Shown: in pieces, positions 46,601-53,431 of the stretch
How the letters are laid out: the number at the start of each line of letters is the position of its first letter
How positions within the stretch are numbered: the stretch's first letter is position 1
Assembly (NCBI RefSeq): GCF_004027225.2
Contig: NC_044282.2
Location: forward strand, 72,093,787-72,157,786
DNA from: Strigops habroptila
Lineage: Eukaryota > Chordata > Aves > Psittaciformes > Psittacidae
Reading direction: 5' to 3'
DNA: 64,000 bases
Notes under the pieces: model-generated
The model's input: only the letters and a program-made list of their open reading frames with translations
Databases searched by the model: none
What the model was told of the DNA's origin: nothing
Translations under genes and position numbers: made by a program

Positions 46601-49600
46601 TTTGCTAGTGAAGACTAAGGCTAAGAAGTCATTAAGAACCTCAGCCTTCTCCAAATCCAGGGTAGCCAGTTCTCCTGATAGCTTCTGGAGAGGGCCCACA
46701 TTGTCCCTAGTCTGTCTTTTATTTGCTACGTACCTATAGAATCCTTTCCTGTTATCTTTCACATCCCTTGCCAGATTTAATTCTAACTGGGCCTTAGCTT
46801 TCCTAACCTGATCCCTAGCTTCCCAGACAACATTCCTGTATTCTTCCCAGGCCGCCTGTCCTCGCTTCCACCTTCTATAAGCTTCTTTTTTCCCCTCTAA
46901 GTTTCCTCAGCAGCTCCTTGTCCATCCATGGAGGTCTCCTGGCCCTCCTGCTGCACTTCCTTCTAGTCGGGACGCAACACTCCTGAGCTTGTAGCAAGAG
47001 ATCCTTGAATATCAACCAGCAGTCTTGAGTCTCCCTGCCCTCTAGGACTATATCCCATGGAACCTTACTAAGCAGGTTCCTGAAGAGGCCAAAATCTGCT
47101 CTTTTGAAGTCCAGGGCAGTGAGCTTGCTGCACGCTCTTCTCACTGCCCTAAGGATCTCGAACTTGACCATCTCATGATTGCTACAGCAAAGGCTGCCCT
47201 GGAGCATCACATTTCCAACCAGTCCGTTCTCATTGGTGAGCACGAGGTCAAGCATGGCCCCTCTCCTTGTCGGCTCCTCTATTACTTGCAAAAGTAACAT
47301 GTTTTGGCCTCATAAAGTAACTTGAAAATATCACAAGAAAAAACATAAACATTTGCCATAACCCACCTCTGATACTGAAGCATTGTAATGAGATTGTAGG
47401 AATTCTGGAGAATTGTCATTTACATCTTCCAAGACTAAGATTCTGTTGTTGTCTACCTCATTATTCTTCGTAATGGAAGCAAAAGATACATCAGAAATGA
47501 GAGCAGTGAGACAGCAGCATATTGCTAACATTTAACTTCATCATATAAAATGAGAACTTCAGAGAGACACCCCTTCAGTTCTAAAAACTGCAATGAGAAA
47601 GTCAGACTACCATGTGTAACAACGGAGTAAAAGTTTGTGAAAATATTTTTAAATGAACTTTTTAAGATTTACCTTAGGTTTTCTGTGAACAAAACCATTC
47701 AAATCAGTACATTTAAACAAATACAACTTCTAAAAGGTACTCTTAACTGCCTGCATCATATCTTTAAATTAAATAGTAACCAGAAAACAGTAATTTGCAT
47801 TAAATTTAGACAAAAAAAGTAGTTTATACAACATGTCTTTTACTTACCATTCCAGTCCTTTGGCAAACAATAGTATAAAAGAGATAGTCAGTCTAAAAAT
47901 CAACAAAAAAGCAAATAAATAATATAATCCATGAACTCCTAATATGATTGTCAAAGAATGTTTATACCAAAATTATACAAAACAACTTCTGGTACTTGAA
48001 TCCTCAAGTGTGTTGTCCCAAAACACACTGCTTATAATATATAGCAAAGTCATTACAGATTATTAATTGTAAAGTTTATTTGGCTACCATTCATCTGCTG
48101 CTGCTATTCACCCACCCAGATCCCACCATCCCTGGACCTGACTGTTGTCTCTGATGGAAAATCACCAGAAAATAGGAGAATATGTGTAAGAAGCATAAAA
48201 AATGTTTTCACCCATTTGGAAAACTGGAAGTCTTGATTGTAACAGTGGTTTTTAAAATATGTATGGGTCAATTCTGTCAAGTACAGTGCTACCCTGAAAT
48301 AGTACTTGTATAACAAACAGCCTCCACTTACTCTGCAGAACTACACCATTTGCACATTCAAAGGCAAATTTACCCAGGAAAACATTAATATTGCTTTATT
48401 CCTGATAGTCCTACAGAGCAAGAATGGCCTAGGAAGAAAGACTTCTCCTTTTGTGCATCAACCAACAGAGGCCAATGGTTCCAATCAGGTGTGAAGTTAA
48501 GCACTTGTATAAATACTTATATGATTAAAGATTGCCTTCTGCCAAATTATATCTGATCAATTTCACTTGGGTGAAATAATTCATGTTACTGAGAGATGAG
48601 TTTTAGGAGAAGTGACACCTATCATAACTGTAGATTTACAACTTTCATTACAAGTGACAATACATGATTAGGAAAGAACCTGTCTGACTGTCAGATGTCA
48701 GGTAAGTTTACAGGTATTGGAAATGGAAAACATCTAACAGACATTATTGAGAGGTAGATACTGAAGTCTGTGCTGCTCTTTCTGGTGAGAGAATGAGCAA
48801 TTACAGTTTATGTCTTAGTGCTACCTTTTTTCCACCTGTCAAGAGAACCTTTATATCCAGGTTTCACATCAGTGAAAAGAATACCTCAATAGAATCAACA
48901 TCCAGTGGCTTACTAGTCCTCACTGTGGCATTGTCAGACCCGGAATCATATACCAGCTCCACATATGGTAAGTGTTCAGGGAACAGAGTCCCTGTCAATT
49001 TCAAATTTACATTGGGTGGGATGTTTGTAATCCATTCTATAACACCTGTAAGAGAAAGCGTAACAAATTAGATTGCTCTGTGAAAAAGAAATCCATAGGT
49101 TCATTTCATGTGTATTGACAACTGGGTTGCTGGTTACCTTTGGTTACATTTCATATTATTTTGGCATTTTCAGCTAGAATATCAGCTCTCTGAAAGTCCC
49201 CTTATGTACTCTGCACAAGTGTATTGATATGCTTTTAAAACCACACAAACCCACTTTTCCCAAGGTATTCCCACTCTGTAACAGTATCTCCAGAATTAAA
49301 AACCTTGGCATAATTTACACCTGATTTTCCTCCATTTTTTGGAAATAGCTTTTGGCTGCAAAACTTTTTTTCACACTTAGTGTGAAAATGTAGTCTAAGT
49401 GTAATCGAAGTCAAGGGATGTAATCAAAATAAGCAAGAGGCTAGTCAGGGCTGCATGGAATGAGTGTCAGGATTGTCCTAACACAAGGGCATTTCATAAC
49501 TCTTAGTTGAACCTATCAAGCAGGTAGAATCCAGTGTGAATCTGGATTCAGACTTCTTGTTGTTTAAATGTTGATTTTGGTACAGAGTGGTAAGTGTATA

Positions 49601-52600
49601 GTCCCTTCCTTTAATCTGTTCCTAGATGTACAGAACACTGCAACACAAAAAAAATGCAGTCTAAGAATCAATTTGAATGTGATTTTCTAGAACCATGCAT
49701 TTAGGAACTATCGTCTGGAAAATATGGAAACTTGTTATTTGTAATTACCATGATTCATATTGGACTCACTATTATTCAGTGGTGAGTGTATTACTTGTTT
49801 ACAACATTTAAACATCAAATCTGGGTTTGAACGTGTGTTTGAAATGGATCCTTTTAAGCCATCCAGTGTGGTGCTACTGGCAGTTTTATTAAATAAAGTT
49901 ACCTTACTCATATTATCAAATATTTGTATTTATAAAATAATACTTCTCATGGAACACATTAGGTGGATTTCAAACCCACAATCCCCTCTCACCTCCAAAA
50001 TCTCTCCTAAACATCCCCAATATTTTCCACAAGCTTCAGGAAACTTGCTACCTGTGCTTGTTTCTTATTCCATTGGTTTTGTACTCCATCACTACTAATT
50101 TAGGCTAGTAAACCCTTTCTGTAACAGTCCCATCTTTAATCTCCACACACAGACTTGTGGTCTTCGTCTCCAAGTGCCTGAAGGAAGGGAACCTTGTCTT
50201 CTTCCAACAGCAGGGAGTGTCTGGAATGCTGTCAGCTACCAGCCCAAAGATACCAGGCTATAATTATGTGTAAGGAAAAAGTCCAGGCAAATGGCAGCAA
50301 GCACAGAACTACTGGTCTGAGTCCATTCCTGAAGGGAATGTTTTGGCCATAACATTTAATGCTTTGCCCTGTGTGATCATTGCGCATATATATAGAGAGA
50401 GAGGCAAGTCAAATCCTGACTTCAGGGTTGCCTCTAACAGGCAGTGTAGGCGCAGACAACAGCCAGACCCTTTAGCTAACAACAGTAACCTCTCTGGTTA
50501 GTGGTGGGAGGAAAAGGAGGATGGAGTTTTCCTCTGTACTGCATTTGCAATGTAAATAAAACCACTTCTGCATTGTGCTCTCCAGCAGTCACTGGACTTC
50601 CCCTAGTATGGGATTTTGTCTCCAAGGCACAGTCACACTTTGCCAGGGAGGCTAAGGAAGCCTACAAAATGTAGGGATAAATTAACTCTGTCAGGCTGCA
50701 CAAATTAAATAGTCATTAGAATAATACAGAGTGTGCTACACTAACAAAGTAAACTAGGACAGAAACTGCAAATACATCAACTGGGTAGCATTGATCCTGT
50801 AGTTCCCTGCACTGCAAGCCTGCTTGTTCCTCTGCACCCCATCTGCCCCAACAAAACAAAGAGCTGGCATTCAGAGTGACTCCAGTCTGGCATAGAGCAG
50901 AGCTCTGAAGGCAAAGCAAGAGATGTGGTGGCACTGGTTCCTTCTGATGTAGAAGGGAAGGAAGAAATCAGCTCTTGTGGACTGACCGGCCAAGGTGAAC
51001 ATCAAAATTTTCTGCACTTGTTTCCCTTTGCCTGCTCTGTCTATTCAGACACTAGACCCTTGGATCAGGGAATTTTGGGGTTTATATTTATTTATTTGGA
51101 CAGGGCTTCGAGCAACCTGTTCTAGTGGAAGGTGTCCCTGCCCATGGCAGAGGGTTGGAACTAGATGAGCTTTAAGGTCCCTTCCAACCCAAACCATTCT
51201 ATGATTCTATGATGATCATGGCCAGCAGAATTCCATGATTCTACTAAACAATGTGCCATATAAGCAGCTGCTGCATCCAGCCATTAAGACTATTGTAAAT
51301 TAATTAACAATACAGATTCATTATAAAATACACCATGTGAAGCATTGAAGTACTATGCACATAAGGGAGCAAGTCAGACAGTTCTAGGCTAGAATCATAA
51401 TTTTTACCTTCAAATTCATCCAAAAAGCCTGTCAACATGAGGTCTGCAGGGGTTGTGTCACAATCTATAGTTGTGATTTCTAGAAAGAAAAGGAAAAATC
51501 ATGTACAAACAACACAGTGGGACTGTTGCCAGAAGTAGTGCAAGGTAAAAAAAGCTTATACTTTATATAAAATCGGATGCACACATTAGTTCAAATTAAG
51601 CTGAAAGACATTTATTATGGTGGTACTTGACATGATTTTCAGGGTTTAAAACAATACATTACACAGAGTAGGTAAATATTAGCATCTTGGACCCAATCTA
51701 TCTTTGCCTAAAGAAGTTCTACAATGAAGAACTTCACAACTTAAAAAATGGATGTGAAAATATCTAGCTACAGAATTGTCCTTCCTTTGTACCCTGACCA
51801 GACTGAAACTTGCATTTTATTGCCTGATAATAATGAATCACTCTCGGTTAATTTCCTGCAGAACCATCTGTGGAAATCATAATCGAAACTACTTTTGCAC
51901 CCTGGCCTTGCAAATGTTTTCTGCTCCCAGGAAAACTGTAAATAGAAAGCTATTCATCACTGAAATGTTAGCAAGAATCCAACAGCTTAGGATAAAGGCA
52001 CATTGACAGATGTACCTGAAATGTATTCTCCTTAAACTGTTATAGAAGTCGGCAGTTTGGAAATAGAGGTTTTCTTCCCAAGAAGTGGCTTTCATACATG
52101 GATTATTGCAGCTCAGTGCCCTCTCTCCACATTTTCTCTGTGTGATTCTCTCTAGATCTGCAAACTCTAAACACAGAAATCTAGAAATCCACCAGATATT
52201 TTCCTCCTTCCATAGTCAGAATTACTCAGCAAAGCTGCCATAGTGCAATCAATGTTCTTATGGATATCCGTGCAACTTCCGTGGTCTGATGTGGGTTTGC
52301 ACCAATGCGGAGTGTCCCCACTCTTCTCCTTGCCCTCCTTACTGTGTATTCAAAGCAGTAGTTGGTAAAATAGGTAGTGGGCTATTTTTTCCTGGCTAGG
52401 CAGCTCCCTTCATATTTGCATTACCCCACATTTCTCATTTATAAGTGAGCAGTGGGCAGATTTCTACGTAAGTAACTGAATAAAACCCTAGAGAATACTC
52501 CTACAGTCAGCAGCTGCTGTGATGGGTCTAAGTTGCTGCCTCCATATTTGAGTATTCAAGAGCCTACTTTTTAAAGCAGGATTACTAAAAAAGATCAATA

Positions 52601-53431
52601 AAATGGGAAGTTGGGAGTGGCTGGAATGTTATCTCACAGTCGAAGAAGGAAATTCAATCATTAAATAAAATCTCTTGTTGCTTTTTTCCCCCAACGAAAA
52701 AATTTCCCTCAGCCATTTCCTGGGGATCCTCTGAACCTAACCCAAGCAAAGGAAAGACGCGTGGGCATTTTCACTGTTGTGAAGATCCTCTAGGAAGGCT
52801 GAAAGACCAAAATGATATTAATGCCTCAAGTTTAGGCATGCAGACACTGTTTCTACTCCCAGAATCAGCTAATGGATGGCACATTTTTCACTTTTGGAAG
52901 AAGAACTTCTAATGGAGTCCTTACCACTCCAACAAATACCAGATGTAAAATTGTAACTACTCCAGTCTAATTCAGCAGAATAATAGCAGCAAGGAATTCA
53001 AGTGATCCCTACTTCAAAACTATAAAGCCCCAGCCTCAACTTCAGCCCAGGTATTTTATTTAATGTCTGCAGCAGATATAAAACCACCAAACCTGAAAAA
53101 CTTCAAAGAGAACTTGTAAACCCCACTGTACATACAAGAGCAGTGGTTTTCAACTTGGGATCACCGAGCCCCTGAAAGTCCACAGACCACGTCCATGGGC
53201 ACCAAGATAGTTTATTTAGATGTTATTTTATCAGTCAATGCATCAACGTGCTTCAAACTTCTAGGACTGTGATTTTCATGAATTTGATAAATCTAATTCA
53301 GTTCAATTTCAATAAAAGCAGGAACAGACTCACAAGCATTAATAATAATGACACTACTTACTTTGTGCATCAAGACCGATGAACGTAACCCAAGTGATCA
53401 AAGCGAAAACCAGAGATCTAGAAAGCGCCAT
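10482..53431 (-). CDS. Giant PCDH15/CDH23-class cadherin, 21 EC repeats (44 coding exons, about 2516 aa)
   Basis: Exons in transcript order run from 53362-53431 (ATG) down to 10482-10661 (stop); each is listed separately. All junctions are GT-AG, phases agree and the sum of exons is 7551 nt, a multiple of three. Architecture: signal peptide (1-22), EC1-EC21 (about 24-2206), a ferredoxin-like membrane-adjacent domain (about 2207-2305), a transmembrane helix (about 2316-2340), and a cytoplasmic tail of 176 residues. Most linkers carry the DxNDNxPxF calcium box. Known family role: calcium-stiffened adhesion filaments on protrusions such as stereocilia and microvilli. EC1 has Cys30 and Cys111 as PCDH15 EC1 has its disulfide pair, and the membrane-adjacent domain is shared with CDH23, PCDH15 and CDHR2. 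Repeat count matches none of these (27, 11, 9). I cannot give a symbol; the gene occupies the place of C2orf74 in mammals. Exon choice is predicted, not confirmed by RNA. Confidence 0.88.
10779..11147 (+). repeat. CR1 3' fragment in the last cadherin intron
   Basis: Reads GAGAAGAGAAGCTGCGTGG to the CR1 3' end TTCTATGGTTCTAT, with CCATGGCAGGGG and CTTTAAGGTCC in between. Sense orientation on the plus strand, opposite to the host gene. Confidence 0.9.
11457..11667 (-). CDS. Cadherin exon 43: acidic cytoplasmic tail
   Basis: 211 nt; polar, acidic and probably disordered ([19 protein letters not shown]). Frame agrees on both sides. Confidence 0.85.
12082..12204 (-). CDS. Cadherin exon 42: juxtamembrane tail
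   Basis: 123 nt; basic [15 protein letters not shown] after the membrane, then an NPW motif ([10 protein letters not shown]). Confidence 0.83.
12801..12988 (-). CDS. Cadherin exon 41: helix 2 and transmembrane segment
   Basis: 188 nt. Helix [17 protein letters not shown] closes the ferredoxin-like domain; the membrane helix is [19 protein letters not shown] and onward to VVY, followed by basic residues. The acceptor at 12989-12990 is forced by frame: a second AG ten bases upstream would give an early stop. Confidence 0.85.
13325..13498 (+). repeat. CR1 3' fragment
   Basis: CTGCCCATGGCAGGAGTTTG, TTTAAGGTCCCTTCCAACCC and a terminal GGGATTCTATGAA identify a short CR1 tail inside an intron. Confidence 0.88.
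13747..13882 (-). CDS. Cadherin exon 40: membrane-adjacent domain, strands 2-3
   Basis: 136 nt; [10 protein letters not shown] and [11 protein letters not shown] are two further strands, giving beta-alpha-beta-beta order. Donor GTACCT; a second possible donor lies a little further left. Confidence 0.82.
14387..14573 (+). repeat. CR1 3' fragment with doubled end
   Basis: The CR1 tail with GGGGGTTGGACTAGATGACC ends in ATTCTATGAA and is followed at once by a second copy of the last 45 bases (AAGGTCCTTTCCAACCCTAA ... ATTCTATGATTCTATGATTC). Either a nested insertion or a terminal repeat gain. Confidence 0.85.
15013..15240 (-). repeat. Degenerate CR1-like fragment
   Basis: GAGGTAGGAAGAAACCTCTT followed by GTCTAGTCCAATGG resembles the reversed CR1 tail. 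Heavily diverged, so the limits are rough. Confidence 0.4.
15303..15397 (-). CDS. Cadherin exon 39: membrane-adjacent domain, strand 1 and helix 1
   Basis: 95 nt; a hydrophobic strand ([10 protein letters not shown]) then an amphipathic helix ([14 protein letters not shown]). This is not a cadherin fold. Confidence 0.85.
15716..15913 (-). CDS. Cadherin exon 38: EC21, last repeat
   Basis: 66 codons; [26 protein letters not shown] and [15 protein letters not shown]. No DxNDN box follows, because the next exon starts the membrane-adjacent domain. Confidence 0.92.
16542..16678 (-). CDS. Cadherin exon 37: EC20-EC21 linker
   Basis: 137 nt; QDVNEEPVF, a calcium box one residue shorter than normal, then the start of EC21 ending VITVQ. 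Confidence 0.87.
16947..17081 (-). CDS. Cadherin exon 36: EC20
   Basis: 135 nt; [20 protein letters not shown] and [12 protein letters not shown]. Confidence 0.88.
17768..17877 (-). CDS. Cadherin exon 35: EC20
   Basis: 110 nt; [17 protein letters not shown] replaces the region of the DxD motif, so EC20 probably binds less calcium; ends [11 protein letters not shown]. Confidence 0.85.
18346..18590 (-). CDS. Cadherin exon 34: EC19-EC20 with degenerate linker
   Basis: 245 nt; [13 protein letters not shown] of EC19, then [12 protein letters not shown], a shifted and partly lost calcium box. Confidence 0.89.
19649..19880 (-). repeat. CR1 3' fragment, reverse orientation
   Basis: Plus strand begins ATCATAGAATCCCAGACTGG and continues CCAACCCCCTGCCATGGGCA; well preserved. 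In a cadherin intron. Confidence 0.9.
20329..20472 (-). CDS. Cadherin exon 33: EC18-EC19 linker
   Basis: 48 codons; [10 protein letters not shown] and VSATDKDQ of EC19. Confidence 0.9.
21153..21289 (-). CDS. Cadherin exon 32: EC18
   Basis: 137 nt; [19 protein letters not shown] and [12 protein letters not shown]. Confidence 0.88.
22591..22810 (-). CDS. Cadherin exon 31: EC17-EC18 linker
   Basis: 220 nt; [23 protein letters not shown] and [13 protein letters not shown] of EC18. Confidence 0.91.
23413..23592 (-). CDS. Cadherin exon 30: EC17
   Basis: 60 codons; [15 protein letters not shown] and [12 protein letters not shown]. The donor GTTTGC is weak, but the frame and the following repeat require it. 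Confidence 0.85.
24956..25164 (-). CDS. Cadherin exon 29: EC16-EC17 linker
   Basis: 209 nt; [18 protein letters not shown] and [10 protein letters not shown]. The next exon continues EC17. Confidence 0.9.
26085..26253 (-). CDS. Cadherin exon 28: EC15-EC16 with degenerate linker
   Basis: 169 nt. The linker is [10 protein letters not shown], with no acidic ligands, and EC16 has LYKDP in place of the DxD motif. It ends [10 protein letters not shown]. Confidence 0.87.
27343..27494 (-). CDS. Cadherin exon 27: EC15
   Basis: 152 nt; [17 protein letters not shown] and [13 protein letters not shown]. Confidence 0.9.
27655..27910 (-). repeat. Old CR1 fragment
   Basis: CACAGAATCATTTGTGCTCA, CTCTAGTCCAACCTCTTGCC and later CTCCTTATATCCAGTCAGAA follow the order of a reversed CR1 tail at low identity. 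Confidence 0.6.
27975..28133 (-). CDS. Cadherin exon 26: EC14-EC15 linker
   Basis: 159 nt; linker [10 protein letters not shown] (DN replaced by EE) and the [13 protein letters not shown] motif of EC15. Confidence 0.87.
28690..28712. repeat. Short (CAGA)n tract
   Basis: About five tetranucleotide units (ACAGACAGACAGACAG) in an intron. Confidence 0.85.
29133..29349 (-). CDS. Cadherin exon 25: EC14
   Basis: 217 nt; [14 protein letters not shown] and [19 protein letters not shown]. The AxNPG form replaces the usual ASDxG. Confidence 0.9.
29915..30052 (-). CDS. Cadherin exon 24: EC13-EC14 linker
   Basis: 46 codons; [16 protein letters not shown], then [10 protein letters not shown]. Confidence 0.9.
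31249..31518 (-). CDS. Cadherin exon 23: EC12-EC13
   Basis: 90 codons with [10 protein letters not shown] and [13 protein letters not shown]; ends just before the ATDSG motif, which the next exon supplies. Confidence 0.92.
32156..32463 (-). CDS. Cadherin exon 22: EC11-EC12 with degenerate linker
   Basis: 308 nt. The linker reads [11 protein letters not shown], without the DxNDN box, and EC12 has ALTSSIAVQ where the DxD motif is expected. EC12 nevertheless ends with a normal [11 protein letters not shown] strand. Confidence 0.87.
33363..33511 (-). CDS. Cadherin exon 21: EC11
   Basis: 149 nt; [18 protein letters not shown] and [12 protein letters not shown] are the middle and late strands of EC11. 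Confidence 0.88.
34115..34287 (-). CDS. Cadherin exon 20: EC10-EC11 linker
   Basis: 173 nt with [10 protein letters not shown] and [15 protein letters not shown] of EC11. Confidence 0.9.
34392..34490 (-). CDS. Cadherin exon 19: EC10
   Basis: 33 codons ending [15 protein letters not shown], the ASDxG motif before the last strand of EC10. Confidence 0.85.
34747..35150 (-). repeat. CR1 3' fragment, reverse orientation
   Basis: Plus strand ATAGAATGGTTTGGGTTGAA to CCAGGCTGAACAAGCCCAAC, about 400 bp. It ends only 50 bp before cadherin exon 18. A short unrelated stretch (about 34887-34930) interrupts it. Confidence 0.88.
35200..35457 (-). CDS. Cadherin exon 18: EC9-EC10 linker
   Basis: 86 codons with [10 protein letters not shown] and the [12 protein letters not shown] motif of EC10. 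Confidence 0.9.
35587..35709 (-). CDS. Cadherin exon 17: EC9
   Basis: 41 codons; [19 protein letters not shown] is the central strand region of EC9. Phase 0 at both ends. Confidence 0.87.
36710..37654 (-). CDS. Cadherin exon 16: large exon with most of EC6-EC9
   Basis: 945 nt (residues about 582-896), by far the largest exon, holding three full calcium linkers: [20 protein letters not shown] and [12 protein letters not shown]7 and EC8 lie wholly inside it, while other repeats are split among two or three exons. Intron loss or a local retro-repair event would explain this. Confidence 0.93.
38356..38430. repeat. G/T-rich low-complexity tract
   Basis: Runs such as GGTTTTGGTTTTTTGTTTGT; no gene content. 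A complementary A/C-rich tract lies at 39175-39230. Confidence 0.75.
38690..38823 (-). CDS. Cadherin exon 15: EC5-EC6 linker without calcium box
   Basis: 134 nt. The linker reads [10 protein letters not shown] in place of DxNDNxPxF, so ligands are lost; EC6 then starts normally (YNVSVEEE). Confidence 0.83.
39272..39452 (-). CDS. Cadherin exon 14: EC5
   Basis: 181 nt; [15 protein letters not shown] and [14 protein letters not shown] are textbook cadherin motifs; ends WITAIDG. Confidence 0.88.
40061..40216 (-). CDS. Cadherin exon 13: EC4-EC5 linker
   Basis: 52 codons with [11 protein letters not shown] and the EC5 start. The insertion LSPYGEGHS precedes the last strand of EC4. Confidence 0.86.
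40480..40608 (-). CDS. Cadherin exon 12: EC4
   Basis: 43 codons ([19 protein letters not shown]...) ending with the [13 protein letters not shown] strand pair. Donor GTATTA is weak but preserves the frame. Confidence 0.83.
40756..40929 (-). CDS. Cadherin exon 11: EC3-EC4 linker
   Basis: 58 codons with [12 protein letters not shown] and the following EC4 start, ending VTATDKDE. Both calcium motifs are intact. Confidence 0.88.
41197..41309 (-). CDS. Cadherin exon 10: EC3
   Basis: 113 nt; [21 protein letters not shown] is the central strand pair of a cadherin repeat. Confidence 0.87.
41849..41939 (-). CDS. Cadherin exon 9: EC3
   Basis: 91 nt; [19 protein letters not shown] contains the DxD-like KDGDTGID motif of EC3 and ends YSIKL. 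Confidence 0.8.
42971..43087 (-). CDS. Cadherin exon 8: EC2-EC3 linker without calcium box
   Basis: 39 codons. Where DxNDNxPxF should stand the chain reads [11 protein letters not shown], so several calcium ligands are missing. This linker may be flexible or bent. Confidence 0.82.
43785..43895 (-). CDS. Cadherin exon 7: EC2
   Basis: 37 codons including [19 protein letters not shown], a typical LDYE strand pair. Phase 0 at both ends. Confidence 0.85.
44610..44699 (-). CDS. Cadherin exon 6: EC2
   Basis: 30 codons ([19 protein letters not shown]...) with the AVDKD calcium motif of EC2; ends TYSLW before GTGAGT. Confidence 0.82.
44949..47287 (-). mobile_element. Long 5'-truncated CR1 LINE with reverse transcriptase region
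   Basis: About 2.3 kb, filling most of the intron between cadherin exons 5 and 6 and running in the same direction as the gene. Its 3' end is at 44949 (plus strand ATAGAATCATAGAATAGTTA). It holds the end of the endonuclease region (around 46875-47287), the reverse transcriptase, and a 3' UTR (about 44949-45300). Several frame breaks show it is inactive. Its truncated 5' end lies 80 bp from cadherin exon 5. Confidence 0.92.
45884..46762 (-). pseudogene. CR1 ORF2 reverse transcriptase fragment
   Basis: 292 open codons with LINE RT motifs: [34 protein letters not shown] and [15 protein letters not shown] then interrupts the frame directly before the FNIF continuation, and the catalytic FADD box at 45819-45830 is in another frame. 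Related sequence continues in broken frames to about 45350 (for example [13 protein letters not shown]). Non-functional. Confidence 0.88.
47367..47465 (-). CDS. Cadherin exon 5: EC1-EC2 linker
   Basis: 99 nt with the first complete calcium linker, [11 protein letters not shown], then the start of EC2. A CR1 element begins only 80 bp past its donor. Confidence 0.85.
47848..47892 (-). CDS. Cadherin exon 4: 15-codon microexon in EC1
   Basis: 45 nt, phase 0 on both sides, encoding [15 protein letters not shown]. It carries Cys111, the proposed partner of Cys30. The next exon closes EC1. Confidence 0.78.
48885..49045 (-). CDS. Cadherin exon 3: EC1 core
   Basis: 161 nt; encodes [17 protein letters not shown] and the segment up to KPLDVDSIE, which is the strand order of an EC1 domain. 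It lacks the usual DxD motif of an inner repeat, as expected for a first repeat. Confidence 0.85.
51098..51214 (+). repeat. CR1 3' end
   Basis: The last 115 bases of a CR1 (GGTGTCCCTGCCCATGGCAG to ATTCTATGATTCTATGATG), in the intron between exons 2 and 3. Confidence 0.9.
51408..51479 (-). CDS. Cadherin exon 2: start of EC1
   Basis: 72 nt encoding [18 protein letters not shown] and a few acidic residues. Cys30, seven residues into the mature chain, is the first half of the proposed EC1 disulfide. Confidence 0.82.
53141..53232 (+). repeat. Possible hAT-Charlie-type DNA transposon fragment
   Basis: CAGTGGTTTTCAACTTGGGA, then CACCGAGCCCCTGAAAGTCC and CACAGACC, resembles the terminal part of Charlie elements (CAGTGGTTCTCAACC...). 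Short and only one end is seen. It lies 130 bp from cadherin exon 1. Confidence 0.45.
53362..53431 (-). CDS. Cadherin exon 1: start and signal peptide
   Basis: ATG at 53431-53429. The product begins [19 protein letters not shown], a clear secretory signal, with likely cleavage before or after Gln23. Donor GTAAGT. A non-coding first exon may exist further right. Confidence 0.85.

Larger units (their letters stand above)
10662..53361. other. Introns of the cadherin gene
   Basis: About 36 kb of intron in 43 pieces, most under 2 kb. Apart from the CR1 copies, the possible hAT fragment and simple tracts listed here I see AT-rich sequence without conserved-looking ORFs, tRNA or other RNA genes. 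The longest intron stretches are 53361-51480, 51407-49046 and 44609-43896/42970-41940. Open frames of 60-110 codons occur on both strands by chance. Confidence 0.6.
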
